Shown here: piece after piece, positions 49,597-58,682 of the stretch
How the letters are laid out: each line of letters begins with the position of its first letter
Numbering within the stretch: the stretch's first letter is position 1
From: Phycisphaerae bacterium
Lineage (GTDB): Bacteria; Planctomycetota; Phycisphaerae; UBA1845; UTPLA1
NCBI GenBank assembly: GCA_019636475.1
Contig: JAHBXN010000009.1
Coordinates: 62,001 to 126,000, forward strand
Direction: 5' to 3'
Length of the DNA: 64,000 bases
The notes under the pieces: model-generated
Database searches by the model: none
What the model saw: only the letters and a program-made list of their open reading frames with translations
What the model was told of the DNA's origin: nothing
Translations under genes and position numbers: made by a program

Positions 49597-51336
49597 TCAC
49601 GCACGCGCATGTCGCGCCTGTCGTCGAACATCGTGATGCGCCGTCCGCCTCGTCCGGCGCTCCACGGCAGTTCGCAACGCCGCGTGGCGCTCGAACGCAC
49701 GTCGGGATTCTCTGTTCCGCACGGCGGACGCCGTCAGGTAATGATACAGAAATCGCACGCGGTCGGCACGAGTGACCACTTCCGGCGGCGAGCTGTAGTC
49801 CATCGCCGCCAGGTCCTTCACGACCCACCGATCGTCCATCAAGGGTCGCTCAATCATTCGGGCCAGGTCGATCAGATAGAGCACGATGCCCCCTTGCCCG
49901 GTGCGATCGACGAATACGTGGCACAGATACAGGTCACGATGGTACAACCTGTTCAAATGCAGCCGGCTGACGACCAGTGCCAACTGGCGAATGATCTCAA
50001 ATCGATCTTTCGGCGAGATTCGGCCACCCCCACCCGGCCTCAGACTATCGGCCAGTTTTTCAAGCGAAAGACCCGGCACCGTGTCCGTAATGAGAAAACT
50101 GCGACGTTCGAAGCCGCCGCGCATCTCCTGACCCTCAGCGATGGTCGTCATCGTCGGGATTCCCAGGCCCAGGAGAATCCGCGCGAAACGCGCTTCGCGC
50201 CGGGCGGAACTCCGCCTGAATCCGCGCGTCTCGATAATCCGGCGAAGCTGTTCGCCAAAGGGCGGATGACGATAGCGTTTCAAATAAACCGTTCGCAATG
50301 CGCCGTCAGCCGCGGGCATCGAGAGCCGCACGCGGTCTCGATGCGTTGCGAGGCCGGGCTTGGAAAGCGCCTGTCCCGCGTCGAGCCTGAAAACGGCATC
50401 CAATGAATCCAGCGCCGCAGCCGACATCCGATCGATGAAACGTTCGTCAACAGTCATGTTGCAGTTCCGCGCATGGTGAACCCGGCGCGGATGCACATAG
50501 CCGTCCGGCAGCCGCGGGAGCCCGCCGAACAGACGCCGCACCAGAAAGTCGGTCAACGGCGCCTGAGCCGGATCGATGCCGGCCGCCTTGAAGATCGTGT
50601 GATGATCGTCGCCATTCAGTGCCATCGGTCTGCCACCATCGATCAACGTGCAAAGCGTCGCCATCGTCACTGACCGCTGCCATGCCGCAACGTCCCCCGC
50701 GGGGCGCAACCGGCGGACTCGCTCCAGGTCGATCAGGCAAAAACGCCAGTCGCACGCGCTCTCGTCAGTCTGCGAACCGTGCGCCGGCTCCGCGAAGATG
50801 TGCTTCGGATCGAAGTCCGGCCAGTCGTAGCCGGCGGTCACGATTCGGCGGACCAGTTCACCCAGACTGCGAAACAGGTCCTGTCGATGCGCGGCGTTCA
50901 ACTCCATCGGCCGAGGAAACCCCGGAACGATCCACTCCTCCAAAGTTGTCCGAACAGGCGATGACTCCACCAGAAGGAAAGCCTGCACGGGAACACCGAA
51001 TTGCCGGCGTTCGCCAGCAGCCACCCGTTGCATCGCAGGCAGCCCGGCCGCGCGCCATTCATCACAAACCGCCCACTCGTGCATCGGCTGGGACACCGGT
51101 CTTCGAAATCGCAACATCGGCCTGATGACATGCGACGGCGGCACGCAAAACACGCGCTTCAGATAGAAGCGGACACGCTGTCCGTTGACCGCCAGTTCCA
51201 GCGGAACGGTCTCGCGATGCCGATGGCGGCTGACCGCCGGCCCCGCGGGCGCATTCATGAAATCGTCAAATGTGCGATACCCCGCGGTCGCGAGCGCGTC
51301 ACGATAGGCCGGCTCAATTTCAAGTCGAATTGTCAT
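49597..51336 (-). CDS. double WaaP-like (Kdo/LPS-core) kinase
   Basis: 579 residues made of two kinase-like halves. The second half keeps the catalytic loop HRDLYLCHVFVD and the metal Asp in YLIDLARM, as in WaaP. In the first half the loop reads WPDFDPKHIF with the Asp retained but His changed to Trp, then CLIDLERVR, so it may have weaker or changed activity. WaaP phosphorylates heptose in the LPS core. TGATG overlap with the previous gene. Confidence 0.75.
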   Translation of the reverse strand: MTIRLEIEPAYRDALATAGYRTFDDFMNAPAGPAVSRHRHRETVPLELAVNGQRVRFYLKRVFCVPPSHVIRPMLRFRRPVSQPMHEWAVCDEWRAAGLPAMQRVAAGERRQFGVPVQAFLLVESSPVRTTLEEWIVPGFPRPMELNAAHRQDLFRSLGELVRRIVTAGYDWPDFDPKHIFAEPAHGSQTDESACDWRFCLIDLERVRRLRPAGDVAAWQRSVTMATLCTLIDGGRPMALNGDDHHTIFKAAGIDPAQAPLTDFLVRRLFGGLPRLPDGYVHPRRVHHARNCNMTVDERFIDRMSAAALDSLDAVFRLDAGQALSKPGLATHRDRVRLSMPAADGALRTVYLKRYRHPPFGEQLRRIIETRGFRRSSARREARFARILLGLGIPTMTTIAEGQEMRGGFERRSFLITDTVPGLSLEKLADSLRPGGGGRISPKDRFEIIRQLALVVSRLHLNRLYHRDLYLCHVFVDRTGQGGIVLYLIDLARMIERPLMDDRWVVKDLAAMDYSSPPEVVTRADRVRFLYHYLTASAVRNRESRRAFERHAALRTAVERRTRRTAHHDVRRQARHARA

Positions 51337-52133
51337 CAGGCCGGTTTGTGATCTTTCTTGCGGCGGTCCGCCAGGATCGCAGTGACCAGGGCGCGATCGG
51401 CAACGCTCAATCGCCGTGCACCCCGATATCGCAGCAGCCAGCGCAGCTCCTCTCGCTCGGACACGCGACCCGACGCGCCCTTGTGCAGGCTCGACAGATC
51501 TCGAAATCGACCGTATTCGCGGCCGATACGCCAGCCGCGCGGTCCACCACGGGACGAGTCGATGAGATAAAACCTCGGCGCCGCATCTCCCGAGTCCGAC
51601 ACGAGCACGTTACGCAATTGCAGATCAACATGGAAGAAGCCCGCCGCGTGCATCCGCGCGATCAGATCGGCCAGATTCGCCAGCGCCAATTTTCGCTTCG
51701 ACGCGGCTGCAACGCCGCCCTCGGACGCAAGACGATCAAGCCACTGGTCCAGCGGAACCGAATTCGGAACGCCATGGGTGAGAATGAAACACTCGCAAAG
51801 CCGGCCTGATCGCCGGCGCCGACCCGTTGCAATCACACGCGGCACCACTTCCCCGCAACGCTCGCGCAAGACCGAATAGTTCCTCGCTTCAGTACGGCAA
51901 CGATCACGCATGACAATCGAACGCCATCCCGGCCGCGGATCCCGATAGACTTTCAGATAACACTCGCCTGCCGCGCCATCCAATGTGATCTTCCGTGTCT
52001 GCGCCGATCCCCGCTCGGCGACAACCGTCCCCACGACGCCTGAAACAAAATCATCGAGTGTCCGCAGTGACAATCGTTCAAGGAGGGGTATCATGTCTGC
52101 TTCGAGAATATCGAGTCGTTCGCCCATCTGCAC
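51336..52133 (-). CDS. WaaP/RfaP-like LPS core kinase
   Basis: 265 residues. It has a kinase fold with loop HVDLQLRNVLVSD (Asp and Asn present) and YLIDSSRGGPRG at the metal site. The N-terminal half (RKITLDGAAGECYLKVYRDP) carries the nucleotide-binding Lys. Second of three kinase genes in a row. Confidence 0.75.
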   Translation of the reverse strand: MQMGERLDILEADMIPLLERLSLRTLDDFVSGVVGTVVAERGSAQTRKITLDGAAGECYLKVYRDPRPGWRSIVMRDRCRTEARNYSVLRERCGEVVPRVIATGRRRRSGRLCECFILTHGVPNSVPLDQWLDRLASEGGVAAASKRKLALANLADLIARMHAAGFFHVDLQLRNVLVSDSGDAAPRFYLIDSSRGGPRGWRIGREYGRFRDLSSLHKGASGRVSEREELRWLLRYRGARRLSVADRALVTAILADRRKKDHKPA

Positions 52134-52142
52134 CCGTCCCGG

Positions 52143-53018
52143 TCAGACCACTTCAAGGGACTCGGCGACCGGAGAATCGAAGTAGGAGCCCCGGCGGATT
52201 CGTTCCAGCTCGGCCGGGCGAAGCCGATCAGACTGGGTCTGCACGCGCCGCAGCCATTGACGCCTCTCCGGACTGAGCCCGTCCGCGTCGAAGTACTCCA
52301 GCAGAAACCGCAGTTGATCCGCCTTCGAACAGAAGTGCGGAGCCGCGGCCCCCAGCGCCGCCAGATCGCCGACGATGCTTTCGATCCGGCGCTGCGCCAG
52401 GCGAATGCGCCGGCCGACCGATGCGTCGATGAAGTAGAACTCGAACCGATCATCCGGCAGCGCCCTTATGAGAACATTGCGCCAGAAAAGATCAAAATGC
52501 ACGAAGCCCGCTTCATGCATGTGGCGGATCTGTCGCGCCAGAGCCGAAAGGATCTCCCGGCGCAGCCGCACCGCCCGGGTCGTGCCGCGATGATCCGCGA
52601 ACTGCTTGATGAATGATGACAATGGTATGGCATCCGGAACGCCCTCGGTAATCAGAAAACAGCTGCGGACGAAGTGCCCGATCCGCCGCTCCCCGTATGC
52701 CACCGGCCGCACCGCCTGAATCCCAAGCTGTCGCATCAGGCTTAGCGTTCGAAACTCGCTCGCCGCCCGGCTCGAACCGAAGAACGTCCCGCGAAACATC
52801 GCACGAAACCGGTGACGCCATCGCGGATAGTGATAACGCTTCACATACAACGTCGTCGGGCCTTCGTCGAGATGGACATAGATCGTGTCCGTTGTCCGGC
52901 TCCATGCCGCCAAGCCGTCACCATGGCAGTTCAGGACCGCCTCGACCGTCTCCAGCCCGGCAAGGCGAAGGTGCGCCAGATACACCCGATCAATCGTGAT
53001 GGAGTCGCTCACCAGCAT
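52143..53018 (-). CDS. WaaP/RfaP-like LPS core kinase
   Basis: 291 residues. Catalytic loop HFDLFWRNVLIR and metal site YFIDASVGRRIRLAQRRIES; the Lys-bearing strand is TLYVKRYHYPRW. Its start overlaps the glycosyltransferase stop by ten bases, so it is translated with it. First kinase of the series. Confidence 0.75.
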   Translation of the reverse strand: MLVSDSITIDRVYLAHLRLAGLETVEAVLNCHGDGLAAWSRTTDTIYVHLDEGPTTLYVKRYHYPRWRHRFRAMFRGTFFGSSRAASEFRTLSLMRQLGIQAVRPVAYGERRIGHFVRSCFLITEGVPDAIPLSSFIKQFADHRGTTRAVRLRREILSALARQIRHMHEAGFVHFDLFWRNVLIRALPDDRFEFYFIDASVGRRIRLAQRRIESIVGDLAALGAAAPHFCSKADQLRFLLEYFDADGLSPERRQWLRRVQTQSDRLRPAELERIRRGSYFDSPVAESLEVV

Positions 53019-54133
53019 GAAGGCCCCGTCTCACCCCGCACGGCCTGCACCACGCCGGCCGCGCGACCGTCCCCACCCTCACGCCACGGCGAGAGGAACT
53101 CATCCACCGCCTCCAGAACCAGGGACGGTTCCAGTTTTCTCATGCAGTCATGATGCTTCAAAGGGCAGGTACGCGCCATGCACGGCTGACACGCCAGCTT
53201 CAGCATCACGTTACGCTCTTTCGAAAATCGCGTCACCGTCCAGGCCGGGTCACTGGATCCGTAAATCGTCACCACCGGAACATCAAACGGCGGCGCAAAA
53301 TGCCGCGGACCCGTGTCGTTCGTAATCAGCAATCGGCTCCGGCGAACCAGCGCCTTCAGCGGCCCCAGGCCCAGCGGAGGATCGATGAAAATCTCGATCG
53401 GCTCCTTCGCGGCCGCCTGGAGTCCTGCCGCGATGTGCCGCTCCTTCGGACCCAGCGACGCCACCACCCGCGCGCCATAACACCGCGTCAACGCATCCGC
53501 CAACGCCGCATATTTCTCCGGCGGCCAGCATTTCGCCGAGCCGAAATTCGCGCCGGGGTTCAGCACCACGAGCGGACGCGAAGCATCCAGCGCCCCCAGC
53601 CGCCGATCGATTGCCGCCTCGTCCTCCACCGACGTCGCAAGAACCATCTGATCATCAACCCGCTCGCAGCCGATATGCCGCGCGAGCGTCTGGTAGTAGT
53701 CCATCGCCGGCACCGGGACGAATGACCCACCCGCACGAACCGGCGTCAACCGGTCCGACAACAGCCAGGATCTCCCGTCACGCGCATAACCTATCCGACG
53801 CGGAACTCTCGCCAACCAGACGACAAACGCAGAACGAAACGAATTGGTCAAAAGAAGCGCGGTGTCGAACCGCCGATTTCGCATTTCGCGCAACAGGGAA
53901 AAATGACCGCCCAGAGTATTCTCCGAAGGCCAATACAGGCAGTCGTTTGCAAGTTGTGTCCCCGCAAGCACATCGGCAACGTATCGCCGCAGAAGGAAGG
54001 TGATCCGCGCCGCCGGAAACCGCCGCCGCACCGCCGACAGCGCCGGCGTGGCCATCACCGCATCGCCCACCCAATTCGGAATTGAAATCAGGAGGTTGCC
54101 GGGCTCAGCGATGGATGTAGACTTCGGCGACAT
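53009..54133 (-). CDS. glycosyltransferase family 9 (heptosyltransferase-like)
   Basis: 374 residues from ATG 54133. NLLISIPNWVGDAVMATPAL at the start and the C-terminal LLITNDTGPRHFAPPFDVPV with PVVTIYGSSDP mark ADP-heptose:LPS heptosyltransferases (WaaF/WaaC type). A Cys-rich block (CQPCMARTCPLKHHDCMRKL) ends the domain, as in WaaF. First gene of the leftward LPS-core operon; it shows the host makes LPS. Confidence 0.85.
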   Translation of the reverse strand: MSPKSTSIAEPGNLLISIPNWVGDAVMATPALSAVRRRFPAARITFLLRRYVADVLAGTQLANDCLYWPSENTLGGHFSLLREMRNRRFDTALLLTNSFRSAFVVWLARVPRRIGYARDGRSWLLSDRLTPVRAGGSFVPVPAMDYYQTLARHIGCERVDDQMVLATSVEDEAAIDRRLGALDASRPLVVLNPGANFGSAKCWPPEKYAALADALTRCYGARVVASLGPKERHIAAGLQAAAKEPIEIFIDPPLGLGPLKALVRRSRLLITNDTGPRHFAPPFDVPVVTIYGSSDPAWTVTRFSKERNVMLKLACQPCMARTCPLKHHDCMRKLEPSLVLEAVDEFLSPWREGGDGRAAGVVQAVRGETGPSCW

Positions 54134-54214
54134 CGTCAGCACAAGCATAGTCTATCACGACACTTGCGCGTCGACAATCCGAGCCCGCGCGCCCGCCGGC
54201 GCCAGTCCGTTTCT

Positions 54215-54243
54215 TTGACATCCTGTCGGCGCTAGCCTACATT
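54215..54243 (+). promoter_or_regulatory. sigma70-type promoter for fabI
   Basis: TTGACA at 54215-54220 and TACATT at 54238-54243 with a 17-base spacer, about 75 bases before the fabI ATG. The best promoter match in the window. Confidence 0.7.
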
Positions 54244-54319
54244 AGCCTGATTCATACGTTGCCCGTCGGCGGCCATTCGATCATCGCGCGCCGCCGGGCG
54301 GGTCAAGGAGACCACTCGC

Positions 54320-55093
54320 ATGGGCTTAATGGACGGCAAAAAGGGCATCATCTTCGGCGTCGCCAACGACCACAGCCTCGCGTGGTACATTGCCGAACGG
54401 CTGCATAAGGAAGGCGCTGAGATGGCCTTCAATCATCTCCCAGGCGAAAAGATGGAGCGGCGCGTCCGCAAGCTGGCCGAACCAATCGGAGCAAAGCTGA
54501 TCGCCCCGTGCGACGTCACCAAGGATGAAGACGTCGAAGCATTCTATAACCAGTATCGCGAGCATTACGACAAAGTCGACTTCATCGTGCATGCCATCGC
54601 ATATGCCAATCGCGAATGCCTCACCAACCGGTTCTGGCAGACCGGCCGCGAAGATTTCAAGCAGGCGATGGACATCAGCGTATATTCCTTCATCTCCGTC
54701 TGTCAGAAGGCTTATGATCTCTTCCGAGAGGGCGCCTCGGTCCTGACGCTCAGCTACCTCGGCGCCATCCGCTTCGTCCCCGGCTACAACGTCATGGGCG
54801 TCTGCAAGGCCGCACTCGAAAGCTCGGTCCGCTACATGTCGGCAGACCTCGGCGACCTGAAGCGTGTTCGCGTCAATGCGATCAGCGCCGGCCCCTGCCG
54901 AACCCTCAGTTCAGCAGGCATCGGCGGTTTCGATCAGATTCTGGACCACTACCCAACCAAGTCACCCTTGCGGCGCAACATCGAATCGAAGGAAGTCGGC
55001 AGTGCGGGGCTTTATCTCGTCTCCGATCTTTCGAGCGGCGTAACCGGTGAGATTCACTACGTGGACGCCGGCTACAACATGGTCGGCTGGTGA
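54320..55093 (+). CDS. fabI: enoyl-ACP reductase
   Basis: 257 residues. FabI-type SDR with cofactor start GKKGIIFGVANDHSLAWYIA and catalytic Tyr146, Tyr156 and Lys163 in SYLGAIRFVPGYNVMGVCKA, at the same numbers as E. coli FabI. It reduces enoyl-ACP in the last step of fatty acid elongation; triclosan-type inhibitors bind here in relatives. AAGGAG precedes the ATG. Independent of the leftward LPS operon. Confidence 0.95.
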   Translation: MGLMDGKKGIIFGVANDHSLAWYIAERLHKEGAEMAFNHLPGEKMERRVRKLAEPIGAKLIAPCDVTKDEDVEAFYNQYREHYDKVDFIVHAIAYANRECLTNRFWQTGREDFKQAMDISVYSFISVCQKAYDLFREGASVLTLSYLGAIRFVPGYNVMGVCKAALESSVRYMSADLGDLKRVRVNAISAGPCRTLSSAGIGGFDQILDHYPTKSPLRRNIESKEVGSAGLYLVSDLSSGVTGEIHYVDAGYNMVGW

Positions 55094-55223
55094 CATTCGT
55101 CTTTATCGCACCCGGCGACCCGTCCGATTCGCCTCCAGCAAAAACCCACGCCGCCGGCCCGGACGAATTCGTGATTTGCGCCGGCCGGCTCAAACCGCGC
55201 CGATGGCGGCACGCAGGTGACGC

Positions 55224-56150
55224 ATGAATCAACCCCGAAACCGCATCATCTTTCGGCTCGCCCTCCTTGCCGTCTCCGCGTCGATCGGCTGCTCCGGTCA
55301 GGACGCAGAAATCCGATCGCGGATTGTAATCGAACCCGAACAGATCACAGTTGACTCCGCCGCGACGGACCGGCGCATCGTCATACTCGACGTTCGCACG
55401 CTCGATGCCTATGACGCGGGCCATCTCACCCGCGCCGTTCACGTCGATCCGCACGAATGGAAGCAGGCCAGTCTTGCAGCGGACGAAGGCATCGAGAACG
55501 CCGACGAATGGAGCCGGCGTATCGGCGATCTCGGCATCGACGCCAACACGCCGGTGCGCATCTACGACGACGGCAGCATGAACGATGCCGCCCGCGTCTG
55601 GTTCATTCTCCAGCTATTCGGTGTCACCGACGCGACCGTGCTCAACGGCGGCTGGGCCGCAATCGCGGCAGCGCCGGACAATCAACGACCCGCCGTCTCC
55701 CGGACGCATCATCGACCGAAGGCTCGACACTTCACCGCCCGGCCCGTCCTCAAGTCCCGCCCGGTTCAGATACAGGACCGCGCCGAAGTACGAAGCGCCA
55801 TCGAGGATCGGTCTGTCCAGATTCTCGATGCACGAACACCCGGAGAGTTTCGCGGCGAGATCACCCACAACAATCCTCGCGCCGGCCACCTGCCCGGCGC
55901 ACTCAATCTGCCGCATGCCAATCTGATGACACCTGATGGCAGACTCCGTTCGCCCGACGAACTCGCCGTCATTTTCGAGAAAGCCGGCTTTGTCAGAGGT
56001 CGTCCGATCGTGACCTATTGCGAGAGCGGCGGTCGCGCATCGATCGCCGCCATTGCGGCCCTCCACGCCGGATTTGGTCCGGTCACCAACTACTATCGCA
56101 GCTATTCCGACTGGTCCCGCGACGCCGCCTGCCCCGTCATCGGCGACTGA
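55224..56150 (+). CDS. tandem-rhodanese sulfurtransferase lipoprotein
   Basis: 308 residues. N-terminal signal with lipobox SIGC (Cys24) indicates export and lipid attachment. Two rhodanese domains follow; the second has the active-site loop VTYCESGGRAS with catalytic Cys, the first lacks it (RIYDDGSMND), as in thiosulfate/mercaptopyruvate sulfurtransferases. It moves sulfane sulfur from a donor to cyanide or thiols, here in the periplasm. Confidence 0.8.
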   Translation: MNQPRNRIIFRLALLAVSASIGCSGQDAEIRSRIVIEPEQITVDSAATDRRIVILDVRTLDAYDAGHLTRAVHVDPHEWKQASLAADEGIENADEWSRRIGDLGIDANTPVRIYDDGSMNDAARVWFILQLFGVTDATVLNGGWAAIAAAPDNQRPAVSRTHHRPKARHFTARPVLKSRPVQIQDRAEVRSAIEDRSVQILDARTPGEFRGEITHNNPRAGHLPGALNLPHANLMTPDGRLRSPDELAVIFEKAGFVRGRPIVTYCESGGRASIAAIAALHAGFGPVTNYYRSYSDWSRDAACPVIGD

Positions 56151-56254
56151 CCGATTCGCCCCCGCCATCCACATCGCCCGCCTGACCGGCAAACCCACGC
56201 AAGACACCGCGCCGGTCATACCCGAAAAAAATCAAAACTTCGCTCGGAAGCTGC

Positions 56255-56283
56255 TTGACGTTTGGCCGATGTTAGGATAGACT
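56255..56283 (+). promoter_or_regulatory. promoter upstream of lexA region
   Basis: TTGACG (56255-56260) and TAGACT (56278-56283) with a 17-base spacer. It would give a transcript with a long leader before lexA, covering the doubtful gene at 56379. No convincing SOS-box pair was recognised. Confidence 0.5.
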
Positions 56284-56378
56284 TCGATCGGCATGGTGGA
56301 AGGGATTGGCCTGATCGGCCTCCACGCCGCCCGCCGCCGAAGTCGTCCCGACCCTCTCTCTCGGCGAAAGGAGCGACC

Positions 56379-57227
56379 ATGGCGGCACAGGCAGGCGCGT
56401 GCATTCGGGCCGGTGATCTCCCACTTTGCCTCACAGGCCCCGGCGGAGACTATGTTCGCGGGTGGTCCTGCGAGGATTGGCCGAACGAATCGGAGCTTCT
56501 CAACCCGGCTTCGGCTCTGCTCGGCGATTCGCGCGGATCCGGTCGCGAATCTTGCTCGTCTACTGTGTCGGCGGCGCATCGCCGTGGCGCGCCGCACGAT
56601 GACGGCGACCTGCGCACCGCTGTGACGCTTGTTTCACCGAGTGCCGCGTCGTCGGTTCGACGCTGGCGGGACAGCCTCTTCGAGACGATCGCGAGCGTCT
56701 CAAATCGGCTGCGGCTCGCCACCGACCGAGCGGCAAGACGTTTCGTGCCCTTGCTGGTTCCCATGGAGCCGGCGCGGGACAGTGGAGTGGAATCGCGGGC
56801 CGGCTCTGCCGCGTCGACCCGCTCAATCGTCGAAACCGTGGCACGCGACGCCCGGGCAAACCGTGGTCCTCTCGTCTTGCTTGGACCGGAAGGGCTGCTC
56901 GGGCGTCCGTGGCCGCATTGCATCATGGAGGAGTCCGATGTCGTCGCCTCGCCGCAAGTCCGCAGGTCGTCCGTCACGGAAGCACGTCGCCCGCAAGCCG
57001 CGCACCCAGCCGTCACGCACGACGCGCCCCGCGACCCCGCGCCAGACCGAAATCCTGACCTATGTCCGGGACTACACCCACAAGCATGGCTATTCCCCGA
57101 CGTACGACGAGATCGCCGAGCAGTTCGGAATCTCAAAGGTGACGGTGTTCGAGCATCTCACCATTCTCGAAGAAAGGGGACTCATTCGCCGGGAGAAGCA
57201 CAAGGCTCGCTCTTTGCTCCTGGCTGA
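56379..57227 (+). CDS. doubtful ORF overlapping lexA in another frame
   Basis: An ATG with ideal AAAGGAG six bases upstream opens 282 codons; residues 1-185 (for example SVRRWRDSLFETIASVSNRL) look protein-like. The last 95 codons overlap the start of lexA in another frame and look like noise. Possibly a real leader gene whose end is frameshifted, or a chance frame. If it is not real, 56151-56937 is a leader with only the promoter above. Confidence 0.3.
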   Translation: MAAQAGACIRAGDLPLCLTGPGGDYVRGWSCEDWPNESELLNPASALLGDSRGSGRESCSSTVSAAHRRGAPHDDGDLRTAVTLVSPSAASSVRRWRDSLFETIASVSNRLRLATDRAARRFVPLLVPMEPARDSGVESRAGSAASTRSIVETVARDARANRGPLVLLGPEGLLGRPWPHCIMEESDVVASPQVRRSSVTEARRPQAAHPAVTHDAPRDPAPDRNPDLCPGLHPQAWLFPDVRRDRRAVRNLKGDGVRASHHSRRKGTHSPGEAQGSLFAPG

Positions 57228-57627
57228 CCACCTTGAACTTCCGGACGAAAAGCCAAGCTGCATTCGCCTGCTCGGCCGGATCGCCGCCGGCACGCCCATC
57301 GAGGCCGTGCAGGATCGTGAAGTGCTCGACCTCGAGGACATCTTCACCTCGCCCCACGGCGTCTACGCGCTTCAGGTCCGGGGCGACAGCATGATCGACG
57401 ATCACATCAACGACGGCGATTTTGTGGTCGTCGAGAATCGCACCTCACCGCACAATGGCGAGATGGTCGTCGCACGCCTGCCCGAGGACGATGAAGTCAC
57501 TCTCAAGCGCTTCTATCGTGAACGGGGGCGCATTCGCCTTCAGCCGGCAAACGATAAGTACGAGCCCATCTTCGTCGAGAACTGCGAAATTCAGGGCGTC
57601 GTCATCGGCGTGGTCCGTCGCGTCTGA
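56938..57627 (+). CDS. lexA: LexA repressor
   Basis: 229 residues from ATG 56938 with GGAGGAG upstream. A basic, Arg/Pro/Ser-rich extension (1-32) precedes the winged HTH (YSPTYDEIAEQFGISKVTVF) and the S24 peptidase domain: cleavage site Ala117-Gly118 (GRIAAGTP), Ser151 (GDSMIDD) and Lys190 (VTLKRF). It represses SOS genes and self-cleaves when RecA filaments form. All key residues are present; the N-terminal extension is unusual. Confidence 0.92.
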   Translation: MSSPRRKSAGRPSRKHVARKPRTQPSRTTRPATPRQTEILTYVRDYTHKHGYSPTYDEIAEQFGISKVTVFEHLTILEERGLIRREKHKARSLLLADHLELPDEKPSCIRLLGRIAAGTPIEAVQDREVLDLEDIFTSPHGVYALQVRGDSMIDDHINDGDFVVVENRTSPHNGEMVVARLPEDDEVTLKRFYRERGRIRLQPANDKYEPIFVENCEIQGVVIGVVRRV

Positions 57628-57660
57628 CGCCCTCTGGTTCGCCGCGGGAGACACCGCCGC

Positions 57661-58669
57661 CTTGGAACGCATCGCCATCGACGTCGGCCCGGAGTTTGTC
57701 AGTCTCTGCCGAGCTGACCACCATGCGATTCGCGCCGTGGAGCGGCATCCCTATCGTCATCCTCGCGAGGCATGGCTCGACTGGGTCCGCCGACTCAATC
57801 TCAGCGATCGGCACGAGGCCGTCTTCCGGTGTACACATCCGGCCTGCATGAATGACTGCACGAGCGAGGCCGTCGAGAGTTGGGCTCGGTCCGTCGGCGC
57901 AAGGTGGATTCGTCGGATCGGCGGAGATCGCCGCGAAGATCCGTCACTCGCCGTCACCCGGTTCCTCGCCGGTCGCACACGCTGGGTCTTCATCCTGAGC
58001 CTGTCGCTATCCGGCCGGCTCGCCACCGCCGCAGTGCAGGACCGCCGCGGCGCCGTGCTGGCCTGCGATCAGTCGATGCTCGATCAAAACGCCATCGCCG
58101 CCGGCGCTCACGGACTGTCGCAATTGTGTCACTCCGTCGTCAACTCGGCCGCCACATCCAGTACGCAATTCTCGCTGGATCGCACCGGCCTTATCGCCAT
58201 CGGCGACAGCGCCGAGGCGTGGGCGCCCATCGTCTCGCGCGAGCTCCGGCTGCCCGAGCCGCACGTCCCGCCGCAGCCTGCATCGTGGCCGGCGATCGGC
58301 ATGCTGCTCGCGCCCATCAGGCTCGACTTCACGGCTGTGCGCGAGCCGGATGCGAGCGCGGACCTGGCCGAGCTTCGACGTGAATTTGCCGCTTTGATGG
58401 ACGCTGCCTGCGATGGGATCACGCGGGAGGGCTTTGATCTTGACGACACCGATTGCGCGAGATTCATCCGCATCGAATCGCCGGGGCTCGGCGGCCCGCC
58501 GACCGTCGTCGAGATCGGATTCGACGAATTGCCATACGGCCGCGGTCAGGGCCTTGCGTGCCTGCAAAAGGATGCGCGCGTTACCGGCCTTCGCGTGTCC
58601 GCGACCATCCACCCGCCCTGTCCGGACTGGCCGCTGGATGTCGCCCCACCGCTCGTGAATCGGTGTTGA
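57661..58669 (+). CDS. hydantoinase/oxoprolinase C-terminal-like protein
   Basis: 335 residues from TTG 57661, chosen for GGGAG at eleven bases; longer in-frame starts run into lexA. ACMNDCTSEAVESWA and the end (WPAIGMLLAPIRLDFTAVRE, then ITREGFDLDDTDCARFIRIE) follow the pattern of the HyuA/acetophenone-carboxylase C-terminal region (SAxGLL...D.R). The N-terminal ATPase part of that family is missing. Assignment is weak; activity is unknown. Confidence 0.4.
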
Positions 58670-58682
58670 CCGCGCGGCCCGC

